A stretch of DNA of 64,000 nt, taken from assembly GCA_910580235.1 (NCBI GenBank), contig CAJTVU010000002.1:62001-126000 (forward strand), given 5' to 3'. Shown piece after piece: positions 1 to 8,698 of the stretch. The position numbers and the translations under genes were made by a program. Source of the DNA: an uncultured Dorea sp. (GTDB taxonomy: Bacteria; Bacillota; Clostridia; Lachnospirales; Lachnospiraceae). The notes beneath the pieces were generated by a model that saw nothing but the letters and a program-made list of their open reading frames with translations, was not told where the DNA came from and made no database searches. Numbering within the stretch: position 1 is the first letter of the stretch; the number at the start of each line of letters is the position of its first letter.

Positions 1-706
1 CCGCCGCTGTCCAGTCCGCATATGTCCAGTTCAGGTACGGGTCGTCGTAAACCGTCCCGCTCGGGGCGTACAGCTGGCTGAGGTCCATGCCGATCGCATC
101 CTGAAAATCGAAGAATTTTCCAACAAGCTCGTTCGTGTCCTCATCACTGATCTCATACCGTTTATTTTCTTTATTATAAGTAATACGGACCTGGCATGTC
201 TCCGGCTCTCCATAAGACTGCTCCGCTATAGCGTCTCTTAAGCCCTGCACCATCACATCGCCAAGCTGCTCTACTTCTGTAGCGGCCATTGCGCCTTCCA
301 TGATCTTTTCAAAGAACAGGGTGATGACATCCGAAGGATACACATCGACGTCGACCGTATAGTTCCCGTCGTCGTCCCTTACAGAGCCCGTAATCTCATA
401 TTTCGCAGTTGCAAGAAGGTTCCTGATCTCTTCTACAAGCTCGTCCCCAACGTCGATCCCCAAAGATTCGACCTGCTTGAACATCATTTTCATCTCTTCA
501 AGGGTATCCGTATAATTCTTCTCCAGCTCTTCCTTATCTACGCCCGCCATCTTGGCATATTCTTCAAACTCGCCTCTTGTCTCCGCTTTCAGATAGGCGT
601 CTACCGCCGCTTCCGCATCGATCCCTTTTCGGCCGCACCCGGACAGGCACAGCATAATAAGCGCCGCTACAAGTACGAATGCTAAGATCCTTGTCTTTCT
701 TTTCAT
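1..706 (-). CDS. Putative lipoprotein, C-terminus outside window
   Basis: The start is an ATG preceded by AGGAGAGG. The first 24 residues are a lipoprotein signal: basic MKRKTR, a hydrophobic stretch, then the lipobox LSGC with Cys24 as the lipidated residue. About 235 residues are visible. The mature part is acidic and mostly helical, followed by a segment rich in beta-type residues (ITGSVRDDDGNYTVDVDVYP). It resembles the DUF5105-type lipoproteins of Clostridia and Bacilli; that is recalled from the general pattern, not tested. It should be exported and anchored on the outer face of the membrane. No function can be assigned. It is transcribed alone from its own promoter, away from the GntR gene. 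Confidence 0.75.
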   Translation of the reverse strand, partial: MKRKTRILAFVLVAALIMLCLSGCGRKGIDAEAAVDAYLKAETRGEFEEYAKMAGVDKEELEKNYTDTLEEMKMMFKQVESLGIDVGDELVEEIRNLLATAKYEITGSVRDDDGNYTVDVDVYPSDVITLFFEKIMEGAMAATEVEQLGDVMVQGLRDAIAEQSYGEPETCQVRITYNKENKRYEISDEDTNELVGKFFDFQDAIGMDLSQLYAPSGTVYDDPYLNWTYADWTAA

Positions 707-802
707 AGCTTTTCCTCTCCTTCCACATACATTTCAGCTCTATGCCCGCAGTGTGCAGATCGGCTCTGCGGGTAGGCCTATTTTAGCACATATTCAGAAA
801 AT

Positions 803-831
803 ATTCTACCCCTTTGTGCACTGAGTGTAAA
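803..831 (-). promoter_or_regulatory. Sigma-A promoter of the lipoprotein gene
   Basis: On the minus strand TTTACA (826-831) and TAGAAT (803-808) are 17 bases apart. The spacer is CTCAGTGCACAAAGGGG, a copy of the interspersed repeat found across the window. The predicted leader is about 90 bases. Confidence 0.6.
808..825 (-). repeat. Interspersed CTCAGTGTACAAAGG-type repeat, copy 1
   Basis: The minus strand reads CTCAGTGCACAAAGGGGT. This single-arm copy fills the spacer of the lipoprotein promoter, so anything that binds the repeat could affect that promoter. Confidence 0.55.
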
Positions 832-865
832 GTTCCTGCAATGCAAAAGTTTTCCATCTGGTTAC

Positions 866-894
866 TTGTGATTTCCTTCTTTATATAGTATAAT
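866..894 (+). promoter_or_regulatory. Sigma-A promoter of the GntR regulator
   Basis: TTGTGA (866-871) and a perfect TATAAT (889-894) are separated by 17 bases. Transcription would begin near 901. This rules out the in-frame ATG at 895 as the start codon. Confidence 0.8.
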
Positions 895-942
895 ATGCAT
901 AATTTATACAACATACTTAAGTTTAAAATGGGAGTTTATTGC

Positions 943-1584
943 ATGAAAGCAACAGAAGTGAGACAAAATCTGAAATTACAGGCATATTCTATATTAAAGG
1001 AGAAGATCGTCAGCTGCGAATATAGTCCGGGAAGCATGTTGAACGAAGCGAGGCTCGCCACAGAGCTGGGATTTAGCCGGACCCCCATCCGGGAAGCCAT
1101 CAGTATTCTGGAAATGGAAGGGTTCCTGCACATTGTTCCCAAAAAAGGGATCTTAGTAACCGATATCCTGCTCAGCGATATCGTTCAGATCTTTCAGGCT
1201 CGCATGGAGATCGAGCCTGTCGCTCTAAAGCTCGCCGGCCCCAATATCCCCCGCGAAAAGCTCCTCACATGGAAAGAGATGTTCCTTACGGACGCACCTT
1301 CCATCGAACATGGCTACAAGACGGACACCGCGATGCACCTTGGCATCATCGGCTACTGTAATAATGCCTACATAATCGATATGATGAAAAAAGTCTTCGA
1401 TAAGAACACCCGCATTATTATATGCAGCAGGCAGAATAAAGAGCACATGCAGGAAGCCCGCAAAGAACATCTTGAGATCCTGGACGGGCTTCTGTGCGAA
1501 GATTTCGATCTGGCCGCTGCAAAAATGCGCGCCCATGTGGCCGTGTGCCGCAATGCGGCAATGGACTTCTTCTATTCTTCATAA
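943..1584 (+). CDS. GntR-family regulator, FCD (FadR) subfamily
   Basis: A 213-residue transcription factor. The N-terminal winged helix-turn-helix is clear (LATELGFSRTPIREAISILE, then a wing with IVPKKGILVTD). The C-terminal half is an all-helical FCD ligand domain with His residues in the usual places (MHLGIIGYC, KEHLEIL, RAHVAV), which in this family bind a metal or a small acid. The start at 943 is chosen because GGGAG lies 8 bases upstream and because the promoter's transcription start lies beyond the ATG at 895. It converges on the sugar operon that ends at 1634 and is the obvious candidate regulator of it. FCD proteins usually sense a sugar acid or related carboxylate; the ligand here is unknown. 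Confidence 0.88.
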   Translation: MKATEVRQNLKLQAYSILKEKIVSCEYSPGSMLNEARLATELGFSRTPIREAISILEMEGFLHIVPKKGILVTDILLSDIVQIFQARMEIEPVALKLAGPNIPREKLLTWKEMFLTDAPSIEHGYKTDTAMHLGIIGYCNNAYIIDMMKKVFDKNTRIIICSRQNKEHMQEARKEHLEILDGLLCEDFDLAAAKMRAHVAVCRNAAMDFFYSS

Positions 1585-1590
1585 CTTTCT

Positions 1591-1614
1591 CTCCGTGTAC
1601 AGGGAGACACTGAA
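1591..1614. repeat. Interspersed repeat, degenerate hairpin copy 2
   Basis: CTCCGTGT, then the 8-base loop ACAGGGAG, then ACACTGAA. The layout (arm, 8-base loop, arm) is the same as the perfect copy at 32578-32609, with two mismatched pairs. It lies between the GntR stop and the terminator. Confidence 0.5.
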
Positions 1615-1618
1615 TGCA

Positions 1619-1656
1619 ATATAAGGATGGACATTATATGCCATCCTTATATTTTT
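1619..1656 (+). terminator. Rho-independent terminator after the GntR gene
   Basis: ATATAAGGATGG (1619-1630) pairs with CCATCCTTATAT (1641-1652) and is followed by a T run. The right arm overlaps the last codons of the convergent kinase gene. There is no T run on the minus side, so it mainly serves the plus strand. Confidence 0.8.
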
Positions 1657-3166
1657 GTATCGTGTCCCACAGACCGTCAAGCGCTTCGATCGTTTTACGA
1701 TACAGCTCATATTTCTTGTCATAAATGGCCGCTCTCTCCATGTCTGGATGAATCGGCTCTGAGATCTTGCACATAGCGGCCGCGGCCCCCGCGATATCTT
1801 CATAAGCCCCGCTGGCGGCCGCGCCGATCAGCGCGCAGCCAAAGGCTCCCGTCTCATTTACTTGCACGATCTCTATTGGCAGCTTCATCACATCTGCGAA
1901 CATCTGCGCCCACACAGGGGAGCGGGCTGCGCCTCCTGCCAGGCGGATCGATCTCACCGGCCCTCTCTTCGTCCTTAAAAGCCTCTCCAGATGATATCTG
2001 TGGGAGAACGCCACTCCCTCGTAGACACTTCTAAGCAAGTGCTTCCGTGTGTGGAAATTACTGATCCCTACAAAGCTCCCGCTGGCATTTGGATGCACAT
2101 TGCCAGCCATAAGAAAGGGCAAGTATACGGGGCAGAACTCTTTCACAGGGATCTCCTCTGCCCAGTCATTCATCTGCTCGTAAATGCCTGTCCCCTTCTT
2201 TTTACACTCTTCTTTAAGCTCTGGAAGCAGCGTCTTTATGAACCATTCATTGTTGCCCGCCGAAGTCGGGCTGCACTCCTCTACCAGATAATATCCTGGC
2301 AGGCAGAAGAAAGAGTTCATCATTACGCTGCCGTCCGTGATCGGATCCCGCCCGATATATTCATTGATGCTCCAGGTCCCTGCGATCATGCAGACATGTT
2401 CCTCGTCCGTGACTCCCACAGCCACGGCACAGGCATCAATGTCAAAGGCTCCTCCGGCCACCGGAGTCCCTTCTTTCAATCCTGTCTTTCTTGCAGCCTC
2501 CTTCGTGATATTCCCACACATATCGGTAGAGTACCGAAGAGGAGGGAGCTTCTCCATACATGCAGAGAGCCCGAACAGCCCCAGCAGCTCCTGGTCGTAT
2601 TGTCCCGTATGTAGATTGACCAGATTGCATCCTGAATAATCTGTGCGCTCGGCAAAGGCTTCTCCTGTCAGGCGGAACCTGACATAATCCTTACAGGCAA
2701 AGATCCACTGCGTCCTCTCCAGGGCTTCCGGCTCATTGTCCTTCAGCCAGGCGAGCAGGGACACCGGCTGGCTGCTTAATATATGCTGGCACGATCTTTC
2801 AAATACCTTCTTTTCTGTCCCATCCTTCTTCCATTGTACTGGATAGCGCCACGCCCTGTTATCCGTAGATATGATCCCGTTTCGGACCGGCTTTCCATCC
2901 TTTCCCCACAGATAAAGCCCTTTCCCATGGCCGCACACGGCTACGCAGGCGATCTCCTCTCCTGCGATCCCTGCCTTCTCGATCGCCTTTCTGATTACCT
3001 GGCAGTTCGCCTCCCACATCTCGTCCATATCCCGCTCCGTAAAGCCAGGCTGCGGGACAAGCATCGCCGTCTCCATTCCAGCGGCCGCCACTTCTCTCCC
3101 CGTCTCATCAAAGACAGCGGCTTTCGTAGCCGTCCCGCCGTTATCCACACCAAGATAGTACCTCAC
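1634..3166 (-). CDS. FGGY-family carbohydrate kinase, L-xylulose kinase (LyxK)-like
   Basis: 510 residues starting at a GTG preceded by AAAGGAGG. The N-terminal ATPase fold begins YYLGVDNGGTATKAAVFD, the phosphate-binding loop of FGGY kinases. Further family signatures are SPTSAGNNEWF mid-protein, HTRKHLLRSVYEGVAFSH, and RLAGGAARSPVWAQMFADV with NETGAFGCALIGA near the C-terminus. From memory the closest match is E. coli LyxK (YiaP), which has the parallel motifs ASPTSSGNLEWF and EETGCFGAAL. It should phosphorylate a ketose or polyol brought in by the operon's ABC transporter; the exact substrate is inferred only. It is the last gene of the minus-strand operon, 24 bases after the dehydrogenase. 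Confidence 0.85.
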   Translation of the reverse strand: MRYYLGVDNGGTATKAAVFDETGREVAAAGMETAMLVPQPGFTERDMDEMWEANCQVIRKAIEKAGIAGEEIACVAVCGHGKGLYLWGKDGKPVRNGIISTDNRAWRYPVQWKKDGTEKKVFERSCQHILSSQPVSLLAWLKDNEPEALERTQWIFACKDYVRFRLTGEAFAERTDYSGCNLVNLHTGQYDQELLGLFGLSACMEKLPPLRYSTDMCGNITKEAARKTGLKEGTPVAGGAFDIDACAVAVGVTDEEHVCMIAGTWSINEYIGRDPITDGSVMMNSFFCLPGYYLVEECSPTSAGNNEWFIKTLLPELKEECKKKGTGIYEQMNDWAEEIPVKEFCPVYLPFLMAGNVHPNASGSFVGISNFHTRKHLLRSVYEGVAFSHRYHLERLLRTKRGPVRSIRLAGGAARSPVWAQMFADVMKLPIEIVQVNETGAFGCALIGAAASGAYEDIAGAAAAMCKISEPIHPDMERAAIYDKKYELYRKTIEALDGLWDTIQKYKDGI

Positions 3167-3190
3167 TTGCAGCCTCCTTTAACAATTCAT

Positions 3191-4177
3191 CTACACACGA
3201 TCCACATAATCCTTATTCAGAATATGCGGACAATCCTTCCCTGCAAAGAAATCTGCGCTGATATCGATCGCCATTTTATAAATATTCCATAAAGATTCTA
3301 CCGTCTGGCTCGATACATGCGGCGTAATGAGCGCATTTTCCAGTGTCAGAAGAGGAGAGCCCACAGGTAAAGGCTCCTTCGCGAACACATCCACGCCTGC
3401 CCCTCTGATCTGGCCAGATCTCAACGCTTCATACAGGGCGTCTTCATCGATGATATTCCCGCGGGCAGTATTGACAATGACTGCTGTAGGCTTCATCATC
3501 GCCAATGTCTCTTTGTTCACCATATGATGGGTCTGTTCTGTGTACGGCACGTGTATACTGATGGCGTCGGCCTGGGAGAACAGCTCTTCCAGCGTTACCA
3601 GCTCTACGCCGTCTGCTTCCATTACCTCCTTTTTCGGAAAAGGATCGTACGCCAGTATCTTACAGTCAAACCCCTGGAGCAATCTCGCCAGGCGCCGCCC
3701 GATACAGCCGTAGCCGATGATGCCTACCGTACCTCCGATCACCTCGTTCCCGATGTCCTTTACCCATTCCCCTGCTTTCGCTCTCTCCTGGTACTTATTG
3801 ATCCTGCGCCGGCAGGAAAGCATCATCGTCAGAGCCATCTCCGCGACAGCCGTCGTATTCGCCCCCGTCGTCCTGGCAACTGCAATCCCGTTCGCGCTTG
3901 CCGCCTTAAGGTCTACCTGATCATACCCCACCCCAAAACGTACGAGCAGCTTCGCACTGTCTCTCACCTGGCTGAAGATGCTCTCGCCGTAAGGCTCAAT
4001 ATCAATAATGCCCGCGTCTGCCTCTCTTAGCTCTTTAATAACGCTCTCTTCGGAGAACGGAAGCTGAGGCGCCCAGCGGTACTCAAGCCCCAAAGATCTC
4101 GCATATTCCTCGGCTTTGCGGTTCAATTCATTAAAAATCTCCGAATTATCTCCAAAAAATGAAACAATTTTTTTCAT
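3191..4177 (-). CDS. D-2-hydroxyacid dehydrogenase (NAD-dependent)
   Basis: 328 residues, the normal length for the SerA/CtBP/formate dehydrogenase-like family. The Rossmann fingerprint is GIIGYGCIGRRLARLL with an acidic residue after the second strand (AYDPF), favouring NAD. The catalytic triad is visible: Arg in NTARGNIIDEDAL, Glu in DVFAKEPLP and His in ITPHVSSQ. It would oxidise a 2-hydroxy acid or reduce the 2-keto acid. It lacks the ACT domain of long phosphoglycerate dehydrogenases, and its place between a kinase and an amidohydrolase points to sugar-acid catabolism rather than serine synthesis. Confidence 0.87.
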   Translation of the reverse strand: MKKIVSFFGDNSEIFNELNRKAEEYARSLGLEYRWAPQLPFSEESVIKELREADAGIIDIEPYGESIFSQVRDSAKLLVRFGVGYDQVDLKAASANGIAVARTTGANTTAVAEMALTMMLSCRRRINKYQERAKAGEWVKDIGNEVIGGTVGIIGYGCIGRRLARLLQGFDCKILAYDPFPKKEVMEADGVELVTLEELFSQADAISIHVPYTEQTHHMVNKETLAMMKPTAVIVNTARGNIIDEDALYEALRSGQIRGAGVDVFAKEPLPVGSPLLTLENALITPHVSSQTVESLWNIYKMAIDISADFFAGKDCPHILNKDYVDRV

Positions 4178-4194
4178 AGCGCTCCTTTCTCAAA

Positions 4195-5106
4195 TCAGGA
4201 AAAATATACTTTATATGCATTGTTGTAATAAATATCTTCCAGTTCTCTGGCCGACAGTATATCTGTCTTCTCCAGATAATCGCTTAAATGCTCATATGTA
4301 TCCTGCACCGCCGCATACGGAGCGTCTGTCCCCCACATAAGCCTGTCTGCCCCAAGTATCTCCGCCGCCTCTTTTATGATCCTGCATACATTTGGATAAG
4401 GGTAGGCGTCTGTGCCTTGTATTTTAGGCAGCGCGGCAATGTCGAACCAGACATTCTCTCTTTTTAAAAGCGAAAGGCTCTGCCTCCACTCCTGCTCCCT
4501 CCCTTTCATCGGCGCCAGCAGATGACAGATCACCAGCTTCATCTTCGGGAAGGCCTCGGCGATCTCTGCCAGCGCATCCGGCTGATGGCTTGGCATCGTA
4601 ATATCTCCCACATCCATCGCCAGCACGCCGCCGTTCTTCTCTATCAGCTCATAGATCTCCATCATGCGCCCATCTGTCAGAGAGAACGGATCATGACATC
4701 CCATCAGGCCTCCGCCAGAGCTGATCTCAAATTTTACAAGATGGAATTTCAGCTCTTCCATATAATATCTCAACGTTTCCATATGGTCCGTCATATAAGG
4801 ATCCGCCGTGCATGATGGGCAGAACCTGTCGGGGTATTTCTGAAGGATGCGGGAATGGTACTGGTTTTGGAACCCATACATGCTGCCATGCATCAGCACC
4901 GCCCGCTCCACTTCATTCTCATCCATCAGCTCCAGCGCTTTTTCCACGGGAAATCTCCAGCTGTCCCCATATTCTGCGGGAATAAGCTGGAATTCCTCCC
5001 CGTTTCCCCACATGGCCTTTCCGCCTCCTGTCGCGCGCAGCTCTCCCCTGCGGCAGTAGCCTGCGATAATATCTGCAACATGCAGATGTGCATCGATTTT
5101 CTTCAT
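4195..5106 (-). CDS. Amidohydrolase-family TIM-barrel hydrolase
   Basis: 303 residues beginning MKKIDAHLHV, the HxH metal-binding motif on strand 1 of the amidohydrolase-2 (COG2159) family. Other barrel landmarks are LVICHLLAPMKG (metal-ligand His) and LMWGTDAPYAAV near the C-terminus, which supplies the catalytic Asp. Relatives include sugar lactonases, decarboxylases and uncharacterised hydrolases. In this operon a lactonase or similar ring-opening step would fit alongside the dehydrogenase and kinase; that is inference. A strong AGGAGGG site precedes the ATG, and it lies 33 bases after the permease stop. Confidence 0.8.
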   Translation of the reverse strand: MKKIDAHLHVADIIAGYCRRGELRATGGGKAMWGNGEEFQLIPAEYGDSWRFPVEKALELMDENEVERAVLMHGSMYGFQNQYHSRILQKYPDRFCPSCTADPYMTDHMETLRYYMEELKFHLVKFEISSGGGLMGCHDPFSLTDGRMMEIYELIEKNGGVLAMDVGDITMPSHQPDALAEIAEAFPKMKLVICHLLAPMKGREQEWRQSLSLLKRENVWFDIAALPKIQGTDAYPYPNVCRIIKEAAEILGADRLMWGTDAPYAAVQDTYEHLSDYLEKTDILSARELEDIYYNNAYKVYFS

Positions 5107-5139
5107 ATCTTCCCTCCTGATAATTCCAATCCCATCCTT

Positions 5140-6123
5140 TTATGATTTCCTTTTTGCGAACGGCAGGCGGATCTTCTTCTCATTCTTCTGCATAATATCC
5201 AGCGCCACCGCGCATATGATCACCAGGCCTTTTACGAGGCCCTGGTTCGTTGACGGTACGTTCATCAGATTCATCCCGTTATTGAGAAGACCTACAAGCA
5301 TCGCCCCTACGATGGCTCCCTGGATCGTTCCTGCGCCTCCTGCCAGGCTTACGCCGCCGATGACTGCCGCTGTAATGACTTCCGTGTCATACCCGGAACC
5401 AGTGCTTGCCATGCCCTGCTGCGTCATAGACGCCAGAACGATGCCGCCGATGGCTGCTGTCAGGCCGGATGTGATGTAAGAGAGCATTGTAATCTTCCGC
5501 ACAGAAATGCCGGATATCTTCGCTGCGTCCGGATTGCCTCCAACCGCATAAATGTGACGGCCTAAGACCGTTCTGTTTAATACGAAATAGCTGATCAGAG
5601 CAATAATAAGCATAAAGTAGATTGGGAAAGTAAATGGCCCGATCCTGCCAAGCCCGATATCTGTAAACATCTTCGGCCCCAGGCAGCTAAGTATCTTATT
5701 ATTCGTCAGTACCATGGAGATCCCAAGGTAAATGCTCTGTGTCGCGAACGTCACTAAAAATGCAGGCACATGGAACGTCATAACGATAAAGCCGTGCAGC
5801 GCCCCTGCCGCGATCCCGGTCAGAAGCGCCAGGCTGACGCCTAAGATGACTCCTGTATTACTGTAATCACTGTTCCTTATCATAATGACTGTTATGACAG
5901 CAGAAAGCCCCATCAGAGATCCGACAGAAAGGTCGATCCCTCCAAGCAGCATGACAAAGATAGATCCAGATACTAATATACCGACCACAGAGATGGACCA
6001 CAGCACGTTGGAAATATTATTGACGGTCGGGAAGTTCTTTGGCCGGATGATCGTAAGCGCCACGATGAACAAAAGCAGTATGAGGACTCTGCTGTACCTC
6101 TCCATCGAAAATCTATTTTTCAT
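5140..6123 (-). CDS. Sugar ABC transporter permease (RbsC family), second copy
   Basis: 327 residues, largely hydrophobic with about eight to ten membrane segments. Family landmarks are GGIDLSVGSLMGLSAV early, TVLGRHIYAVGGNPDAAKISGI in the cytoplasmic coupling region, and GGVSLAGGAGTIQGAIVGA late. It overlaps the ATPase gene by 4 bases (ATGA), so translation is probably coupled. The operon has two different permeases around one ATPase, suggesting a heterodimeric channel. Confidence 0.9.
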   Translation of the reverse strand: MKNRFSMERYSRVLILLLFIVALTIIRPKNFPTVNNISNVLWSISVVGILVSGSIFVMLLGGIDLSVGSLMGLSAVITVIMIRNSDYSNTGVILGVSLALLTGIAAGALHGFIVMTFHVPAFLVTFATQSIYLGISMVLTNNKILSCLGPKMFTDIGLGRIGPFTFPIYFMLIIALISYFVLNRTVLGRHIYAVGGNPDAAKISGISVRKITMLSYITSGLTAAIGGIVLASMTQQGMASTGSGYDTEVITAAVIGGVSLAGGAGTIQGAIVGAMLVGLLNNGMNLMNVPSTNQGLVKGLVIICAVALDIMQKNEKKIRLPFAKRKS

Positions 6124-7649
6124 ACTGCCACCACCTCCTCATCTTCAATCCCCGACGCAGCCTCCAGTATATCCGCCTGCGTCACGACGCCTTCCGCCAG
6201 CTCTTTCACGATCTTTCCTTTTCGCATAACGAGGATCCTGTGAGAGATACGGACCAGCTCCTGCAAGTCAGAAGACACTACGATTACAAGGACGCCCGAC
6301 GCCGCCAGCTCTTCCAGTATATGATAGATCTCATCCTTCGCGCCTACGTCAATGCCCGCCGTCGGCTCGTCAACGATCAGTATCTTCAGATCCCGCAAAA
6401 GCCATTTTCCAATGACTACTTTCTGCTGATTGCCGCCGGACATCAGGCCGACTTGCTTCTCTGGATCCGCCGGGCGGATATCGATCTTCTCAATGATCTT
6501 TCTGCACATATCCAGCTCTTCCTTTGAAGAGATCGCACCGACGGTTCTCGAGATAATATCATAGTTCGTAAGCGCTGTATTGCGATTGACAGACAGAAGC
6601 GGGATGAATCCCTGTCCCCGGCGATCCTCCGGCACAAAGCCGAACCCAAGCTCAATGCTCTTCCTTGTCGATGTAGGGACATATTCCTTCCCTTCAATAT
6701 AGATCTTCCCGCTCTGATATCTATCCTCTCCATACAGACATCGCATGACCTCTGTCCGCCCTGCGCCGATCAGTCCTCCGAAGCCGACGATCTCTCCTTT
6801 TCGCACCTCGAAGCTAACGTCTTCAAAAAAGCCTTTCCGTGTAAGCCCTTCTACTTTTAAGACAGCTTCATTCGTATTGCGCGTAAGCGTCTTCTTAGAC
6901 CCTGCGGATTCATCTACTACTTTTCCGATCATCGTCTGGATGACTTCCTTCGGGACGATCTCCTCTTTCTCCAGCACCGCCGCATTCTTGCCGTCCCTTA
7001 AGATCGTCAGTCGGTCGGAGAGCCGGTACACTTCTTCCAGGCGGTGGGAGATGTAGATAATGCTCACACCCTGGTTCTTCAGCGTGCCAATGATATTGAA
7101 CAGGATGGAAGCCTCCTTTCCGCTTAAGGATGCCGTAGGCTCATCCATGATCAGAAGCTCTGAATTACAGGAAAGCCCTTTCAGTATCTCCACTAGCTGG
7201 CGAAGCCCGATCCCAAGGCTGTCTACCGTATCTGTAGCCTGTAGTGGGAATTCGTATTTGTCGATCAGCTCCTGCGCTTCCCGGTTCATTTTTCTATAAT
7301 CAATAAGCCCTGTCTTCCCTCTTTTAGGCTCCCGCCCCAGATAAATGTTCTGTGCTACGCTTAAGGCCGGGATTACAGACAGCTCCTGGTATATACAGGC
7401 CATCCCAAGCGCCTGGCAGTCTTTGAGGCTGCCTATCTCTACTTCCTGCCCTTTCCAGAGGACTGCGCCGCTGTCTTTTGTGTAGGCGCCTGTAATGATC
7501 TTGATCAGCGTAGATTTTCCCGCGCCGTTCTCCCCCATCAGGGCATGTACTTCGCCTCTTCGGATATCAAGGTCTACATTGCTTAAGACCTGGACGCCTG
7601 AAAAGCTCTTATTAATCTTACGTGCTTCTAAAATAATCTCCTGGCTCAT
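6120..7649 (-). CDS. Sugar ABC transporter ATPase, double domain (RbsA/MglA type)
   Basis: 509 residues with two fused ABC domains. The N-terminal domain has Walker A GENGAGKSTLIK, signature LGIGLRQLVEILKGL (diverged from LSGGQ) and Walker B LLIMDEPTASL. The C-terminal domain has the degenerate Walker A GFGGLIGAGRTEVMR, signature MSGGNQQKV and Walker B ILIVDEPTAGID. This pattern of one active and one degenerate site is typical of CUT2-class sugar importers. It overlaps both neighbouring permease genes by 4 bases. Confidence 0.93.
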   Translation of the reverse strand: MSQEIILEARKINKSFSGVQVLSNVDLDIRRGEVHALMGENGAGKSTLIKIITGAYTKDSGAVLWKGQEVEIGSLKDCQALGMACIYQELSVIPALSVAQNIYLGREPKRGKTGLIDYRKMNREAQELIDKYEFPLQATDTVDSLGIGLRQLVEILKGLSCNSELLIMDEPTASLSGKEASILFNIIGTLKNQGVSIIYISHRLEEVYRLSDRLTILRDGKNAAVLEKEEIVPKEVIQTMIGKVVDESAGSKKTLTRNTNEAVLKVEGLTRKGFFEDVSFEVRKGEIVGFGGLIGAGRTEVMRCLYGEDRYQSGKIYIEGKEYVPTSTRKSIELGFGFVPEDRRGQGFIPLLSVNRNTALTNYDIISRTVGAISSKEELDMCRKIIEKIDIRPADPEKQVGLMSGGNQQKVVIGKWLLRDLKILIVDEPTAGIDVGAKDEIYHILEELAASGVLVIVVSSDLQELVRISHRILVMRKGKIVKELAEGVVTQADILEAASGIEDEEVVAV

Positions 7650-8632
7650 GCTCCCGCCCCCTTCCTCTTCTTATTCCTGGAGGCTTCATCCATAAAATTA
7701 TTGTACCAGGAATCAAACGCCACGACACAGATGATGATGACCCCTTTAATGATCAGCTGGTAGGCGGTATTGATCTGGAACTTGTAAATGCCATTATCAA
7801 GCGTCGCCATAAAGACCGCCCCGATCAGCGTCCCGATAATATCTCCCCGCCCTCCGGCAAGAGAACATCCGCCGACCACGACCGCGGCGATAACGTTAAA
7901 TTCCATTCCTGACCCAAGAAGCGCTGTCGTGCTCTGGAGCCTCGCTGTCATAAACACGGCGGCGACGCCGGCGCATCCTCCGGTGATCGTATAAGCCAAC
8001 AGCCTTGTCCTGTCCGTATTGATCCCGGAAAGCTTCGCAGCCTTCATATTGGATCCGACCGCATATAGATTCGTGCCATACCTTGTATATTTTAATACGA
8101 TCTGCCCAATAACTGCCAGCAGTAAGAACACAAGGATGACATAATATATGCCTCCGACAGACTTGCCAAGCGCGACAAAGCTCCTGGCCTTCAGAGCCTG
8201 GCTTGTGATCAGCCCGTTCTGCTTTATGGAGATGATATAAGTGAGGGCTCGGAAAATGTTCATAGTGGAAAGTGTTGCGATAAATTCCGGGAGAGACAGC
8301 TTCGTAACAATAAATCCGTTAAAGATCCCTGCCAGTATTCCTGCCAATATCCCTGCCAGCACCATTGACCAGATAGGGAGCATGGTATATCGATAGATGT
8401 TCGCCATCGTCATACCTACCAGCGCCATTGTGGAGCCGGTAGAAAGGTCGATCCCTGCAGTCAGGATCACCATCGTGACGCCCACGCCAATGATCCCTAC
8501 GACAGAAGCATCACGGAGGATCTCCATAAAGTTGCCGGGCGTCAGGAAATAATCGCTTGAAACTGTGAATACAACAATTAAAATGAGCAATAGCCCTGCC
8601 GAAACCAGTTTTCGGATCGTATTCTTATTCAT
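7646..8632 (-). CDS. Sugar ABC transporter permease (RbsC family), first copy
   Basis: 328 residues of RbsC type: TAGIDLSTGSTMALVGMTM early, YGTNLYAVGSNMKAAKLSGI in the coupling helix and GGCSLAGGRGDIIGTLIGAV late. The C-terminal tail is basic (RNKKRKGAGA) and cytoplasmic. It differs clearly from the permease at 5140-6123, so the two are not a recent duplication. It lies 66 bases downstream of the binding-protein gene, behind a GTGAGG ribosome site. Confidence 0.9.
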   Translation of the reverse strand: MNKNTIRKLVSAGLLLILIVVFTVSSDYFLTPGNFMEILRDASVVGIIGVGVTMVILTAGIDLSTGSTMALVGMTMANIYRYTMLPIWSMVLAGILAGILAGIFNGFIVTKLSLPEFIATLSTMNIFRALTYIISIKQNGLITSQALKARSFVALGKSVGGIYYVILVFLLLAVIGQIVLKYTRYGTNLYAVGSNMKAAKLSGINTDRTRLLAYTITGGCAGVAAVFMTARLQSTTALLGSGMEFNVIAAVVVGGCSLAGGRGDIIGTLIGAVFMATLDNGIYKFQINTAYQLIIKGVIIICVVAFDSWYNNFMDEASRNKKRKGAGA

Positions 8633-8698
8633 AATCTATACCTCACAGCATTAAGAAAAGACAGGGGGCTCATGCCTCCCTGCCCCTTCAGTTTAAAA

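Noticed and set aside
895..942. Upstream start for the GntR regulator
   Set aside because: The ATG at 895 abuts the TATAAT box and lies before the predicted transcription start.
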